Assembly (NCBI RefSeq): GCF_009730915.1
Contig: NC_052488.1
Span: 20,206,305-20,270,304, forward strand
DNA from: Dioscorea cayenensis subsp. rotundata
Taxonomy: Eukaryota > Streptophyta > Magnoliopsida > Dioscoreales > Dioscoreaceae
DNA length: 64,000 nucleotides
Direction of reading: 5' to 3'
The notes below the pieces were generated by a model. That model saw only the letters and a program-made list of their open reading frames with translations. It was not told where the DNA came from and did no database searches. This document shows, piece by piece, positions 10,042 through 22,172 of the stretch. A program made the position numbers and the translations under genes. Each line of letters begins with the position of its first letter. Position 1 is the first letter of the stretch.

Positions 10042-10330
10042 TGTATCTGTTCATCCAACAGAAATACTTCATTGATTTTCTGATTGATAACATTTTAGTA
10101 ATTCATGACAGTTTGAAGTGCATTTGAATTGTAATTTTTTTTCATTTTTTTCTTCCCTTTATTTTTAGAAATTACATTGATGAAATTGTAAAATGGATTT
10201 GAATGAAGGAAAAAGAAAAAAAGTAAAAGGGATATACCTATCCAGGAAGAGAGGGATATAGAGAAGAAGATTGGGAGGATTGGAGAAACTTGATATCCAG
10301 GGTTGTTAATGTAGTTCTGGGAGGAGTTCG

Positions 10331-11756
10331 ATTCCCATAATATAAGGGAATGAGAAACGCGTTTCGAAGAAGCGTTTCTCTATGTGATCCTGTAGAACAG
10401 GCGGGAGAAACGCACGCTTCAATGGACTTGTTCTTATTTTGCGAGGATGTAGTCTCTTCTTCTTTTCTTCTTCTTTTTTCCCTATATTTAGTAAATATTT
10501 ATTTATTTTATTTCTGGCTCTTCTTTTGAATTTGTTTGTATTTTTATTTTTTTTTTGAGGTTAACACTTAACAGTGCTTTAATATTGAGAATTGGATTTA
10601 ATGTAAAAAAACTAGTAGTAAGGACTATCACATATATATATGTGATGATTAGATTGGAGCATGGAGGTATTCATATTATTTGCTCGAATACTAAATAAAT
10701 AGTAAATATTTTTATTGTTTGCTTGAAGTTATATTATTTTTAGCGTATTTTATTTTAGGAGAAAATTCTCTCTACGTCTAAGGCTTGTTTTTTTCATTGT
10801 TTTTCTTGTTGTTTCGACCTCCAATAGACTTATGTTTTGTACTCAGTATTTTGTATTTTTTTTTATATTTTCCTTTTTTTTTCATGATTTTGTACCCTTA
10901 AACTATTTATACTATTTAGTTTTTTAATGCATTATTTATCATCAAATAGGAAATTCAATAAGCTTATTGGGCAAATGGGCCTTCTATAACAAACTGTGGG
11001 CCAAAGGTCCAAAACAGAAGGCCAACCTTTGATGTCACAATCTCACCATCCATTCCCATCTCACCTTCTGACCATTTAAAAAAAAAAGGGACACATGTAA
11101 CTTGTAAAATATTTTAATATTATGCAGTAAAAATTCCTTAAAGAATTACATATGAAAATATCTTCTCTTTACGGACCTCCCTCTTTTGTCCAAACAAACA
11201 GCAAGACAGCAGGACAATATCACGTGTTAACACAAAATAAAAGAATTCAAATTATTTACTGCATAAAAAATATATATATATATACAGTAAAAAAGTGCTT
11301 CTTGCCAGAGTCGCAGTTAACAGTTAACACAACAAACTCCCTTATAAATGCAAACGATTCACAACACAATAACAATAACAATAACAATATATTAAAGATA
11401 ATGATTTCATTACTTAGAAATTTGGAAAACAAATATAACAACAAAACTATAACAAGAAGCAAAGCAAAGCTGATCACAAATGACACTCTGAAAAGCTTTT
11501 CTCCCCAAAAAGCTCTCCACTTAAATCAAAAGCAGTGCCTTCAAATTAATCAGACACTTGAACCTTAAATTCTATATACCAATTGGCGGGTGGTAACACT
11601 TTCCACCTCTTCCAAACTTACTATTAGTTCTAACAAGAGATAAACACAAGAGAAACAGAGAACCAGAAGCAGAGCACCACTCTTTTCTTCCCTTCTCTTG
11701 TCTTCTCTTCTTCTCATCTCCTATTAATTAAATCCAAATAAACACACACAATAACC

Positions 11757-11787
<31 letters not shown>

Positions 11788-11806
11788 AATGATGGGAGAG
11801 TATAAA
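10331..11806. other. Intergenic region between pyrophosphatase and expansin
   Basis: AT-rich, no convincing gene. It holds a perfect 20-bp palindrome ATCACATATATATATGTGAT at 10627-10646 and several TA tracts. The frame 11152-11568 has low-complexity Asn/Ile-rich content and no recognised domain. The last 200 bases are expected to be the expansin 3' UTR. Confidence 0.6.
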
Positions 11807-12753
11807 TTAGTGGAATTGGGAACCAGAGAAGGTTTGGCCAAAGGACCAAGAAGAAGGAGCAACATTGTAGGACACCACTGAACGGCCATCACTAGTAGTG
11901 ACCTTAAAAGAGAGTGCTTGGCCATTAAGATAGTTGTTACTCTGCCAGTTTTGGCCCCAGTTTCTGGACATTGCTTGCCAACCAGTCCTTGACCCTTTGA
12001 TTGCCACTGCATGCACATCACCAGCTCCTCCAACATTTGTTATCAACACCAAGTTGAAGTATGAGTGTCCATTGATTGTAAACCTTATCCCTCCTCTTTT
12101 CCTGCATGGCACTCTACAAACACAACACAACAACAACAGAATTACTATAATATTTTCTCTCTTTTGATATGTGCTAGTCTATTTTAACTAGTTGTTTACC
12201 TTCGGTAAGCGACTGGAACAATACCGGCACGGTATTGAGCGATGTGTTGAAAAACCGGCTCGGAAAGATCGAAATGGTGCATGGGAGGATTGCACCAACC
12301 ACCAGCATTGTTAGGTAGACCAGGATTGGGTGGGCAGAAGTTTGTTGCAGTGACAACAATGGCTCCTGGCAAACACCATTTAGCATCATTAACACACACA
12401 ATCTCAAAACAAGCACCACAACTCAAGCCATTGTTGAAGAGTGCTGTGCTTAATGCTGCAGTGTTTGTTCCATATCCTTGGCTATATAAATTACCATACC
12501 CACAAGCTCCACCTGTTCAAAGACAAAGAAGATTTTAGTTAATGATAATGAAACCAAATTGAATGATGAATGATCAAAACATTGAAAAGAAGGAAGAGAT
12601 GGGAGATAAGTAAGTACCCATTGTGCCAGATGCATCACCACCACCATAAAAGGTGGCATGAGCATTGATCCATCCACCACCACCAGCACCACGGCCAAGT
12701 GCAGGGGAGAACAATGTGAGGAAAAAAGCAAAGAGAAGAGAAAGAAAAGCCAT
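11807..12753 (-). CDS. Alpha-expansin
   Basis: Secreted, non-hydrolytic cell-wall loosening protein acting on cellulose-xyloglucan contacts at acidic pH during growth. Three exons on minus: 12618-12753, 12200-12512 and 11807-12113, giving 251 residues, the usual expansin A length. Residues 1-21 form a signal peptide ([15 protein letters not shown]). Then comes the EXPA start [20 protein letters not shown] with the Cys-rich GH45-like domain 1, an HFDLSEPVF motif carrying the conserved His-Phe-Asp, and a C-terminal CBM63 domain with surface Trp residues (NWGQNWQ, GQTF). The intron positions split MGG and YRR codons, as commonly seen in EXPA genes. All key residues are present, so it is expected to be functional. 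The subgroup within EXPA is not decided here. Confidence 0.96.
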
Positions 12754-12820
12754 TTGGGGATTTGTGGGGAAAGAAAATAGGAAGAATGAGATGAAGGAAC
12801 AAGTGTAAAGATAGGAGCCA

Positions 12821-12828
12821 ATATATAG
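12821..12828 (-). promoter_or_regulatory. TATA box of expansin gene
   Basis: Minus-strand CTATATATTGG lies 68-75 bases upstream of the expansin ATG (12753). This places transcription start near 12790 with a short 5' UTR of about 40 bases. Confidence 0.65.
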
Positions 12829-15645
12829 AAGTTTCTTTACTTGTTTGTTTGTTTGTTAGTTTGTTATTTTTGTTACTTTACCACACCCACCATCACCACC
12901 ACCTTTGGTTGATGGTTTAAAAAGCAATGGGAGGATAAATTACAGTTTGCTGTTGCTGTCATTGTTTTAAAATAGAATCTTGCTTTGTGTAATATAGATT
13001 ATTAGATGTAAACCAAATATGTTTTTCTTATTTTCAAAAGCTCTATAATTGGAGTGGCCGAAGTTTATTTCTGAAAGTTCAGTAAAATCACTATAACTGG
13101 TCCATCTTCTATCCCGTTTATTTTTTTACTTTGATCACTTATCAATTTATTATTAAAAAAAAAAATTCTATAATCATATCTTTGACGTAACATATATTAT
13201 GTTATATCTCTTTCGTAATTTTAAACATTAAATGTGTTTATCATAGTATCGATCTATGATTAGATGCAAATCAAATATATTTTATATCAGAAAGTTTCTT
13301 TGTTATTTCACAGAGCTTTTTGATAGAGAGAATATGAAGAATTGGGGGTGGTGGTGGTGGTAAAGAATGAATGAGTGTGAAATGGAATCCAGCTTTGTGA
13401 GATGTTTGGAAGTATTCTTTTTGAGAGTTGAAACAGCTGTTAATGCTCAAACAGATGGGTTTGTGTCCATTGCCTCAACAATTAAAGAGAACCCACAGTA
13501 CAAAATCAACCACATGCTATTGACTCAAAAAAATAAAAAAAGTTATATATATTTATATGACTTTTAAAGGATAGAGTGTAGATATATATTTTCTCTTTCT
13601 CTTTTTAGAAAAAAACTTTTTAACTTTATAAAAAAGTTTATAAAAAAAGTTGTATAGCACTACTGTCTCAATAAATAAATACAATGTGTGTACTCTTTGT
13701 CAATCTATGCACATGGCAGACGCATGAAATTTGGAAACATCTCATTTATATTTAAAAATATGTTATTTCTTGACTCAAATAGACTATAGAGTAATGACTC
13801 AGCTGTACCCTCAAATCTTCTTTGATGACACCCAAAATCTTCTCAATTATTTATTTATTTATTTATTATTATTATAATTTTGTTATCTTTTGCATATATA
13901 AAAAAAAAATTTATATGCCCTGAAAAGAAATATAAGATACTGAGAGTTATAAGGTTATATAACTTTTCTATTTATTTTGTATATTTATAATTCAAACTTA
14001 AAAAGCACTTATTTAAACATCCAAACTCTACTGTTTAAATCATTTTTTTTTTGTTTTGCTATAATGAATTGTTTTTAATTAAAATGATAAAAAAAATTAT
14101 AATAACTGAAATTTTCTGTAGAAATTTTCATTTTTTATGTGGATTGTAATAAACTGAAATCAGAGCGTGTAAAAATTAATTCCACACACATTCTTTACTA
14201 GCGAAGACCTTGCTCTTTTGTTTTAAAAAAAAACACTATTTCAAAACCTCAATTAAAAATTTATATTTAATTATAATGCAAATTGCAAGAAAATCAAGAC
14301 CTGCAATAACAGAAGATTTCTGAGGGAGGTACATAATACCAAAAATTCTTAAATTATTTGATTTCATGCATTGGATTGATTAAAAAAACTGAGACTCTCT
14401 GCAATTGAGATCACACAAAGTGAGTGATTTGTACGTCCATGAAAGATTGGAGCATAAAACAACTTTTTTTTTTTTTTTAAAAAAAAAGAACATATTCCTC
14501 TTTCCAAATTCTGCAGAAAAAAACAACCAAAAATTGTCAGAAATTCAAAAAATGATATAAAAAGTTAAAAGTTACCACATCATGTTTCTTTATAGCTTTT
14601 TAGAAACACAAATGATTAATTAATCTTAACACTGTGTTTGTTTAATGTTTAGATTAAAAAACAAAGGCAAAAATTTGTGAATGAAAAAGAAAGTGGCCCT
14701 CTTTATGGGAATTATGATGGACCACCATAACTAACTGAAATCTATTGTGAACTTTGAATAGTTACACTCAAACCGCCACTGTCTTTCACTTTTATGCTTT
14801 GTGGTGCCAAGTGCTACAATTCCTTTTGTTCCCCACCTTTCATTTTATTTCTATTTGGATATTTGATATGGGATATTGAATTGTTTTTTTTAAATAAAAT
14901 CCCATTTTTGGTTTTTTTTTAAAGAATTATTTTTTTATTATTGATTTTTTTTAATGAATGTGATTTTTTGTTTTGAAAATTATGATTTCATTAGAGACTA
15001 ATTATCAATCAAGTAAATTTTTAATGAGCATGAGCAAAACTACTATGTTTTTATTACTAGCATAATTTTGTTTTTTTTAGTGAGTGTAGTTTATTCATCT
15101 TCAAAGAAAAGGAGCTTTATTTTATATTTGAATAAAGATTATATTTGACACAAAATTTATTCATTCACATCACAACAAAACAAATGTTAATTAATATTGA
15201 TATGTCTTATCAAGTGAGATAATCAAACAAACAAAAAAAAAATTAATTAAAAAATTTTCTTGTTGTTTGTTTACTTCATAACAGTGTCTCAGATATTTAT
15301 TCAATTAAATAACACATAATTATTATCTATACTAATAAGATAACTAATAAAGATGCAGAACAAGGAGAACAATTTAAAATGGTTATTTCATTGAGAGACA
15401 AAACAATGGGGTCCAATGAACAGTGACACAGTTTATAGAAAATGAAAGATGTTTAATTGTTTATCTTGATAAGGGAAAAGTGGGCACAAATGTATCTTTT
15501 GAGTGGATTTGGTGGGTCTTCATTGCATGTGTGTTTTTTAGACCCAACTGCCACCAAATCATTTTCAATTCCAATAACTAACCATTTGATTTTGTGTTCA
15601 TGAGCTTAGATTCAAAACCATTCCCATCTTTCCCATTTGTTCATC

Positions 15646-15701
<56 letters not shown>

Positions 15702-16394
15702 TTTTTTTTTATTTTTCATGCACTAATGTGCACCAACCAAGGGTGTGGGAACCATTAGAGAATAAAGTGCATCATTTCATCATGTATCTCTTTATTTAAT
15801 TAATTAATTTTTCAAAAGTCTTTTCATTAATTCTCTTTTTAATCTGTTTGTTATGAGAAAAGCTTTTTTAGTTTTGTAAATTTCAATAATATATTGATTG
15901 CATTTATATAATATGTTCAAGGACATTATTATTATTTTAGTATTAATATTATATTATATGATGATGGCATGAGAATATAATTGAGCAAATATTGACCAAA
16001 ATTAGTCACTGTCTGACCTACGAAAAACAAAATTATATTTTTTTAGGAAAAAGTAACCACCGAAAAATGCAAGTGTATGTTCAAGTTGTGAGCCAACAGT
16101 GTCCAAATTCTTCAAGATGACTTATCATATCCAAGTCCCATTAAAGTGTTCATTTATTTATTTATTTTTAATTATTGGAATTGCTTAACAATTGGGCAAG
16201 AGAGTTGAGTTTATTTTATTTTATTTTTTCATTTTATTTATGATAAATAATAATAATATATATAAATGATCAGTTTTGACTAGTCACACTTGAAACCGCG
16301 TGCTTTTTAATAATTACCACCTATAAGTAACTATAGAAAAGTTTGCATTTATACCCCTATAAAAATACATAATTAATTATGAAAATTTAGGTAT
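12829..16394. other. Intergenic region, expansin upstream
   Basis: About 3.5 kb of AT-rich sequence with A/T homopolymers, TTTA repeats and short broken frames. I see no gene, no RNA gene and no clear transposon ends apart from the microsatellite listed separately. The part adjoining the expansin gene (12830-13500) is presumably its promoter. Confidence 0.6.
15646..15700. repeat. (TTA)n microsatellite
   Basis: About 18 uninterrupted TTA/ATT units followed by a T run. It is a trinucleotide tract likely to be length-polymorphic. Confidence 0.95.
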
Positions 16395-16690
16395 AATACC
16401 CAGATGAGTCCCTCTATTTTTCTCTTTTTTTTGGGTCCCTTTTTTTAAAAATATTCCCAATCCTTATATTTTTGAAAATAGACCTATTTAGTCCCTCTAC
16501 ATTTGAAAATAACCCAATTAGTTTCTGTTTTTCCAAGAGTAGAAGAATTAGTTGAGAAAAGACTAAAAATAGAGAGACTAAATAGGTCTAATTTTAAAAG
16601 TAGAGAGACTAGTTTGAAATATTTTTCGAATAGAAAAGACAAAAAACAGAAAGACTAATTAAGGTGTTATATAAAAAATTTAACTTTCTC
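16395..16690. mobile_element. Foldback MITE-like element
   Basis: Two arms are inverted copies of each other: GACCTATTTAGTCCCTCTA near 16483-16501 pairs with TAGAGAGACTAAATAGGTC near 16569-16588. Further matches extend outward (gagtccctc... and ...gagagactag). There is no coding capacity. Exact ends and target duplication were not resolved. Confidence 0.55.
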
Positions 16691-18479
16691 CTTAAGACCA
16701 AAAACCAAAAGTGTTACCTATTAATAGAACAGAATAAAGAAAGATTAGGGACTAAAACTGCCATTTTGATGCCATGATGCACATGTTGGTGAAAGATGAA
16801 AAAGAAATACCTTTTTTTTTTTCTTTCTTTTTCTTTTGAAGTAGTAAATAGAGTAAGCATCTTTCTCTTTAATGATCAACAGGGACCCAACCATATCTCA
16901 CATGCTTTCTCTGCATGGAATGAAATGAAACACAAGCTTCAAGACAACAGTGTGAAAGCTAAGCTAGTGCAGTCCATATAGATTTCAATCTGATAGGCTA
17001 CCTAACAATCCTATAATATACCAACAACAATCAATGAAATTCACCAAACCAGACAACCATGCATGCATTGCATTGCATGCAATGAGAAACCACACAGAAA
17101 TGATTTGTTCCTGATTCTATGCATTGGTCTACAAGGGCCAACACAAAGAGTACTAAGGGATCAAGTTCTTCAAACCATAAAAAAGTAAGTAAATTGAAGT
17201 TCGTCGGCAGAGATTTAGATTTAAATCAAGAGACTTGAGGAAAATGAAAGGGTCTCCTCACCATAAATGGCTTCAGTTTCAAGTAGGTGAGGTACCAGAG
17301 GATACGGAGTTGCTTCCTTGGTTGTGAATTGGTGGGAACATGACAGTAGAAAGGGACCTACAAAGAACGGATGAATCAATGGCATGGCACATGCAGTGGT
17401 CTGAGATGGAGATACTTAGCTGTGTTGTGTGGTATTAGCATGCAGTTGTCAAGTCTAAGTCCAGCAGTAACACATGGGTTGAAGATGAACATGGTCCTGC
17501 AGGGACAAGGAAAACGATGGCTTTGCCCACAGGTATCTATCTATCTATCAATCTATATATCAAATGCCACTGGAATGCTAAAAAAAGGGGTTAAGGATTT
17601 ATTACCATCATGTTGATGTTGATGCCAATGTCAATGTTGTTTTGCTGCATTGTTTTCTTTCTAATATGCTGGCTAATCTTGTTCAAACCTGTATAACAAC
17701 AAGCATGAGATTTCGTATTTGATCAGGTGAATAGACTGCAAATGTATCACAATCAAGAATGTTTGGAGAGGTAGTGTAATGACAAGATTGAAAAGCAAAA
17801 ATGCAGAAGAATACAAAAAAAAGCACATGCCTTAATTCAAATAGGCTCCATCTGGTGTGTGCTTCTCAGAGGTCATTCTCCTTTCACTGCATTTGTTCAG
17901 AACATACAGCATGATCAGTAACATGAAAATTTTGGTGTATATACAAACTGGTAGCTAGTATACAAAGCAGTTGAAACCACAGATCAGATACAAACAACAA
18001 GTTCCTTTCAATAGATTAGAGCAAGGATTTCATTTCACCTTCATGTAAAGATTTCCTGCAAAAATAACCAAAGATGACAGAGAGGACTTGACAATGACAC
18101 TCAGTCTCTCTTAACCTATAGGTCTAAACAGGATTTTCTTTGGAACATGGTTTTCAAGTGCCAGCTAGAATGCATTAGTCAAGTTAACATCACAGACACA
18201 CACACACACACACTGATACAAAATGACCAACAAAAAGAGAGAGACATGTTTTAGTTTAGCATAAATACATTCATTCTCAAAACATGATATCCATTAGTCA
18301 CCACATGTGTTAATATCATCAACTATATGGTGTCAAACTTGATACTAACTAAAGCTTCATCATCTTTACAATGCTGGGTTGAACGCAGTTCTCAAGCATC
18401 CAATAGCTAACTGATCCCCACAAACCTGACCATCAAACACCAGTGATGAGCTCAACCCACTTCTCTTTTAACTTTCATA
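16691..18479. other. Intergenic region downstream of RING gene
   Basis: From about 16890 to 17620 base composition is more even than in the surrounding AT-rich DNA, with CATGCATG palindromes at 17058-17080 and a (TATC)n tract near 17535. No ORF longer than 81 codons and no known domain. The 3' UTR of the RING gene probably occupies the part next to 18480. A non-coding transcript or an old gene remnant is possible but unsupported. Confidence 0.4.
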
Positions 18480-21288
18480 TCAGTTCTTGCCAGAACCACC
18501 CTCCAACAAAACCTGCCTCTTCACTAGATTTTGATCAAGCAAAAGAGCATTACTCCTCTTTGGTATTTGTACAGCCCCCATTACACAATCTCCGACTTTC
18601 CTACAAGTCCATCCTCTTGAAGATCCTCCCTCTCCTTGATGCTTCAAGGTTGGAGCTTCATTTTTAAACTTGCAAGATGGCCATTGCTCCATAACATTTT
18701 CTTCTTGCTTCTCACATTGAGGGCAAGGAGGATCATGTTTTTTATTTTTTGGGGTAGTGCGTTCTAAACATTCTACGTGATACACATGACGGCATGATAG
18801 AACAGCGGCAACAGGCATATCCCCACTCCCAACAATTCGGCGGGAACCCCATGGTGATCTTTGTGAAAGGAATCTCTCACAAAGGCTACACTTGGAGCCT
18901 CCGTGCAGATTTTTATAGGGATGGCTGGAAGATCGTAGCCCTACTGGTTCAGAAAAATTAGTGTGGTCAACACTGCTAGCACTTATCCATTGCCCAGTTC
19001 CTGCTTCAGAGCTAACACCCAACTCCAACCACCAAGGAGACTGGAGCTCTGTGAGTGGTCGATTAGAATTCAAATTAGAATGAGGACTACTTTTGGAGGT
19101 TTGGCCCGTTTGGGCAGCTTCTTTAGCTGCTGCAATGCCAACCTGAAATGTAACTGGATGAACAGGCTTTGACATGAAAGAACGGCTTGAGGAGCTGCGC
19201 CGAGGTTTAGTTGTAGGTTCAAATTCACTGCCATCTGAATGAGAGGAAGTGGAACCAATGGTTTGTGATAATCTTGAAGCTCCCTACAAGGTAAACTCGG
19301 GTAAGCAAAGAGTCAAACATGGGACAGGTTGCAGATACTAGGGCTTTGAAGAATTTGAATTTACCTCTTGCAATCTTGAGCAGGTTAAAGGCCCAGATGA
19401 TTGCTCTGGCAGCAAAAATAAATAATAAATAAATTATATTAAATAAAGAAGCAAGTTTTAGACGAAGAAATAAAATCTCAACAAGCAACTACCTTCCAAG
19501 CAGCTCAAGTTCATGCATGAATGTATATAGTTAATACACATAACAAATGCTTTTGTGTAGAGTTGTAAGAATAACGATGTTATAATTACATAAAATGTGT
19601 AGACCCAACCAGGGGAAACATTATGGTAGATCATTTAGACAAGCTCACAGGTCCTCAACAAAGTAATAAAAGGTAGAATGGCGCATGCAATCACCCTGTT
19701 TGAAACTTCTAATTTACTCGGCCACTAAAATTCACTCTTCTTTTCAAAATAAGCGGTACTCTTTTCTGCTAATGCTCACATTCTTTCACACGTACTGTGA
19801 GATGCAGCTAAAATCTAAAAGATTGAAGCGGATTATCATGACAGAGTGAATATTGTAGTAACTTCATAAGGCGTGATGGTTACAGAAAGCATTCTGAAAA
19901 CCAAATTCAAAAGCTCAAACTGGATAGTAATGTAATAATGTTCTAGTAAGGCATGGTCAAGTATGTAAAAATATGATACCGAAGACAGAAAACTTAATAA
20001 AACTAATTAGCCCAAGGTTTTCACAAAGGAAAATTTCAAAAGTGAGACGTGATACCATCCTAGCAAATAACCTAAGCATTGAACAACCTCCCTCCTTCTA
20101 GAGAAAACAGGTAACAATTTCTATTAAGGTGCATACTGATTCGACTGCAGCCTTGCAGTTAATACAAAGGCTAGAGTGCACTAATAGTGATGCAGCATAT
20201 GGTTATCAACAGCTAACAAAGTAAATATGAGCCATGATAAGACAGTTAACGAAGCTCTTAGTAAACCCTGCAAAAATGTTTTACCTTCAGCTGCTATCTA
20301 CCAGAATACAATTAGTGGTACTAACAAATACAGTTCTCAATTTGATAGTCTCGCAAAAAGTTGAACATATATCCACACCCAATTAATAAAATTTTAAGAT
20401 GTTTGGGCAGTTTTTGATAGCAAAACATCATAAACAACAAAAGACTGTATAAATGCTTCTATTGGCAAAAATAATAAATGCTTCCATTCCAAGATACCGT
20501 TCAAAAGTATTCCAAAACCATAAAGCATATATCTTTCCACTGAAAAATAGAACAATGCTTTTTCATGACTAAATGGCACACAAGAAAGATGAGAATTGCA
20601 TTTTCTATGCTTTGGGGCATCTAATGCACGCAATTAGTTTGACATCCCAACATATGTTTCCTTTAGAAAACCTCAAGCTTGCAAGCAGATCATCAACAAA
20701 TATAGCACGGATTCTAAAATAAACTAACAAGTTCGCTAGTTTAATTCCAGAATGAGAAACCAAAAGCAAGACCAGAAGCATCCCACTTCTATGATCTGAG
20801 AATGGTCCATCACAGTCACACATTTGGACACAAATAACTTACAATTTGAAAAGTTCTCTACTTCTTCACACTAAATACAGGTCATATTAACACTTAACCA
20901 AAAACCACAAATAACAATTGACTAATAAAGGCCATGACAGTGACATACCTTCTGCAGAATGTTCATCAATCACTAGATACTGAAAACTATCAGAAGGGCT
21001 GCTAACATATTCACCATCAGACAGCGAGTGACGCTGGCTATGGACAACTTGTTCTCCTCTCGCCCAGCTCCTGCTCTCGTAGCCATACGAAGACAATGAA
21101 GAAGGCCCAGCATTGGACCCCAAAGACAAGACTTCGGTTTGAGACCGAAGGTTCCGACTCCATGAATGTGGAGGCGAGAAGCTAGTGTTGGTCTGCCACA
21201 AGAGCTCATTACCTCCGGCCAGAGACCAGTCCCTGGTTGCAGGGCTGGACACATGAGGCCTTGCAGCCACACAACAAAGAGACCCCGT
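18480..21288 (-). CDS. RING-H2 zinc finger protein, probable E3 ubiquitin ligase
   Basis: Three coding exons on minus: 20949-21288, 19365-19405 and 18480-19283, totalling 394 codons in one frame across both junctions. The N-terminus is GSLCCVAARPH and is followed by a Ser-rich disordered region. The C-terminal third holds a RING finger: CSLC, then CRHVYHVEC, then CPQC. That C-x-H-x2-H-x2-C core fits RING-H2. The family is plant-specific and its substrate is unknown; RING domains recruit E2 enzymes for ubiquitin transfer. Oddity: no in-frame ATG exists between the upstream stop and GSLCC. The codon where, as I recall the family, its Met-Gly start lies reads ACG (21286-21288), with A at -3 and G at +4. 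Either ACG initiation, an undetected 5' exon or a base error is needed. The first intron is long (1543 nt). Confidence 0.82.
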
Positions 21289-21565
21289 CTTTGCTATTTC
21301 CACAGAACGAAACCCAGAAAGCAGGAGCAGCAACCCAACAATGAAAAGTTAGGGATTTGAACGAAAATTTAAGGGATGAGGATGAGCAATTGAGCATGAG
21401 AGAAGCCCTAGAAACGCGAGAAACCTCGATAGAAGAGATCTCTCGTCTAAATTTTTGCACTACTAGTGTTTAATGCTGTCTGTCTTTGAAGAATATCATT
21501 TTTTTTATTTTTTATTTTTTATTTTTTTTTGCTGCCTGACTGAATAAAGTATTCCATTTATTTAC

Positions 21566-21580
21566 TATATATATATATTA
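21566..21580 (-). promoter_or_regulatory. Candidate TATA region of RING gene
   Basis: A TATATATATATA tract lies about 100 bases upstream of the probable 5' UTR start near 21460. As it is a simple TA tract, the call is tentative. Confidence 0.35.
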
Positions 21581-22172
21581 ATCAGAAATGAGAGAATCTT
21601 GGCGGGTAAAACAATGATGTTCTTGCTATAATGTCTTGAAACAGATAATTAGGTTAATTTAAAAAGGAGACACTTATAATTTATATATATATATATATCA
21701 TACAGGAAGGAGTGACTGGTACCTGAGCCCCAAGCAAGCATACGTAGTTGAAAGGCGCTTGCTTGAATGAAAAAGGCAAAAGAAAAAAAACACATTATCA
21801 TCAACCAACATAGATTTCTGTTTCAGCTTTTGCTTGATAGTTGATATAGACACAAAATTAAACTTTTTACTGGTTTTCTTAAGCAAGATAACTGTTTGAT
21901 GGAATACACCTGAAAATGAATTGCCTAGTACATTGGAAAATTAGAAAAGCATAGGCTTTCTTGACAAAAACTGCTTCAGCTTGAAACCACTGGGGCTCTG
22001 CTAATGGGCTAGAAAACATAACAGCCGAATGAGATCAGGTATTTGACAGATTCAATGTCAAGAAAGCATAACAGACACGCCAACAGGAAATGCAGACTGG
22101 AGATAATAGAATCAAATGCTCCTGTCCGCGCCAAGGGATGAGAAAAATAAAAGGTCTGTCGGTACTTATCTC

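Noticed and set aside
11152-11568. 138-codon plus-strand frame
   Set aside because: Low-complexity Asn-rich content, no start context or domain, in the spacer below the expansin gene.
17058-17080. CATGCATG palindromes as RY-type regulatory element
   Set aside because: RY motifs matter in seed promoters, but no gene starts nearby; kept only as a note on the spacer.
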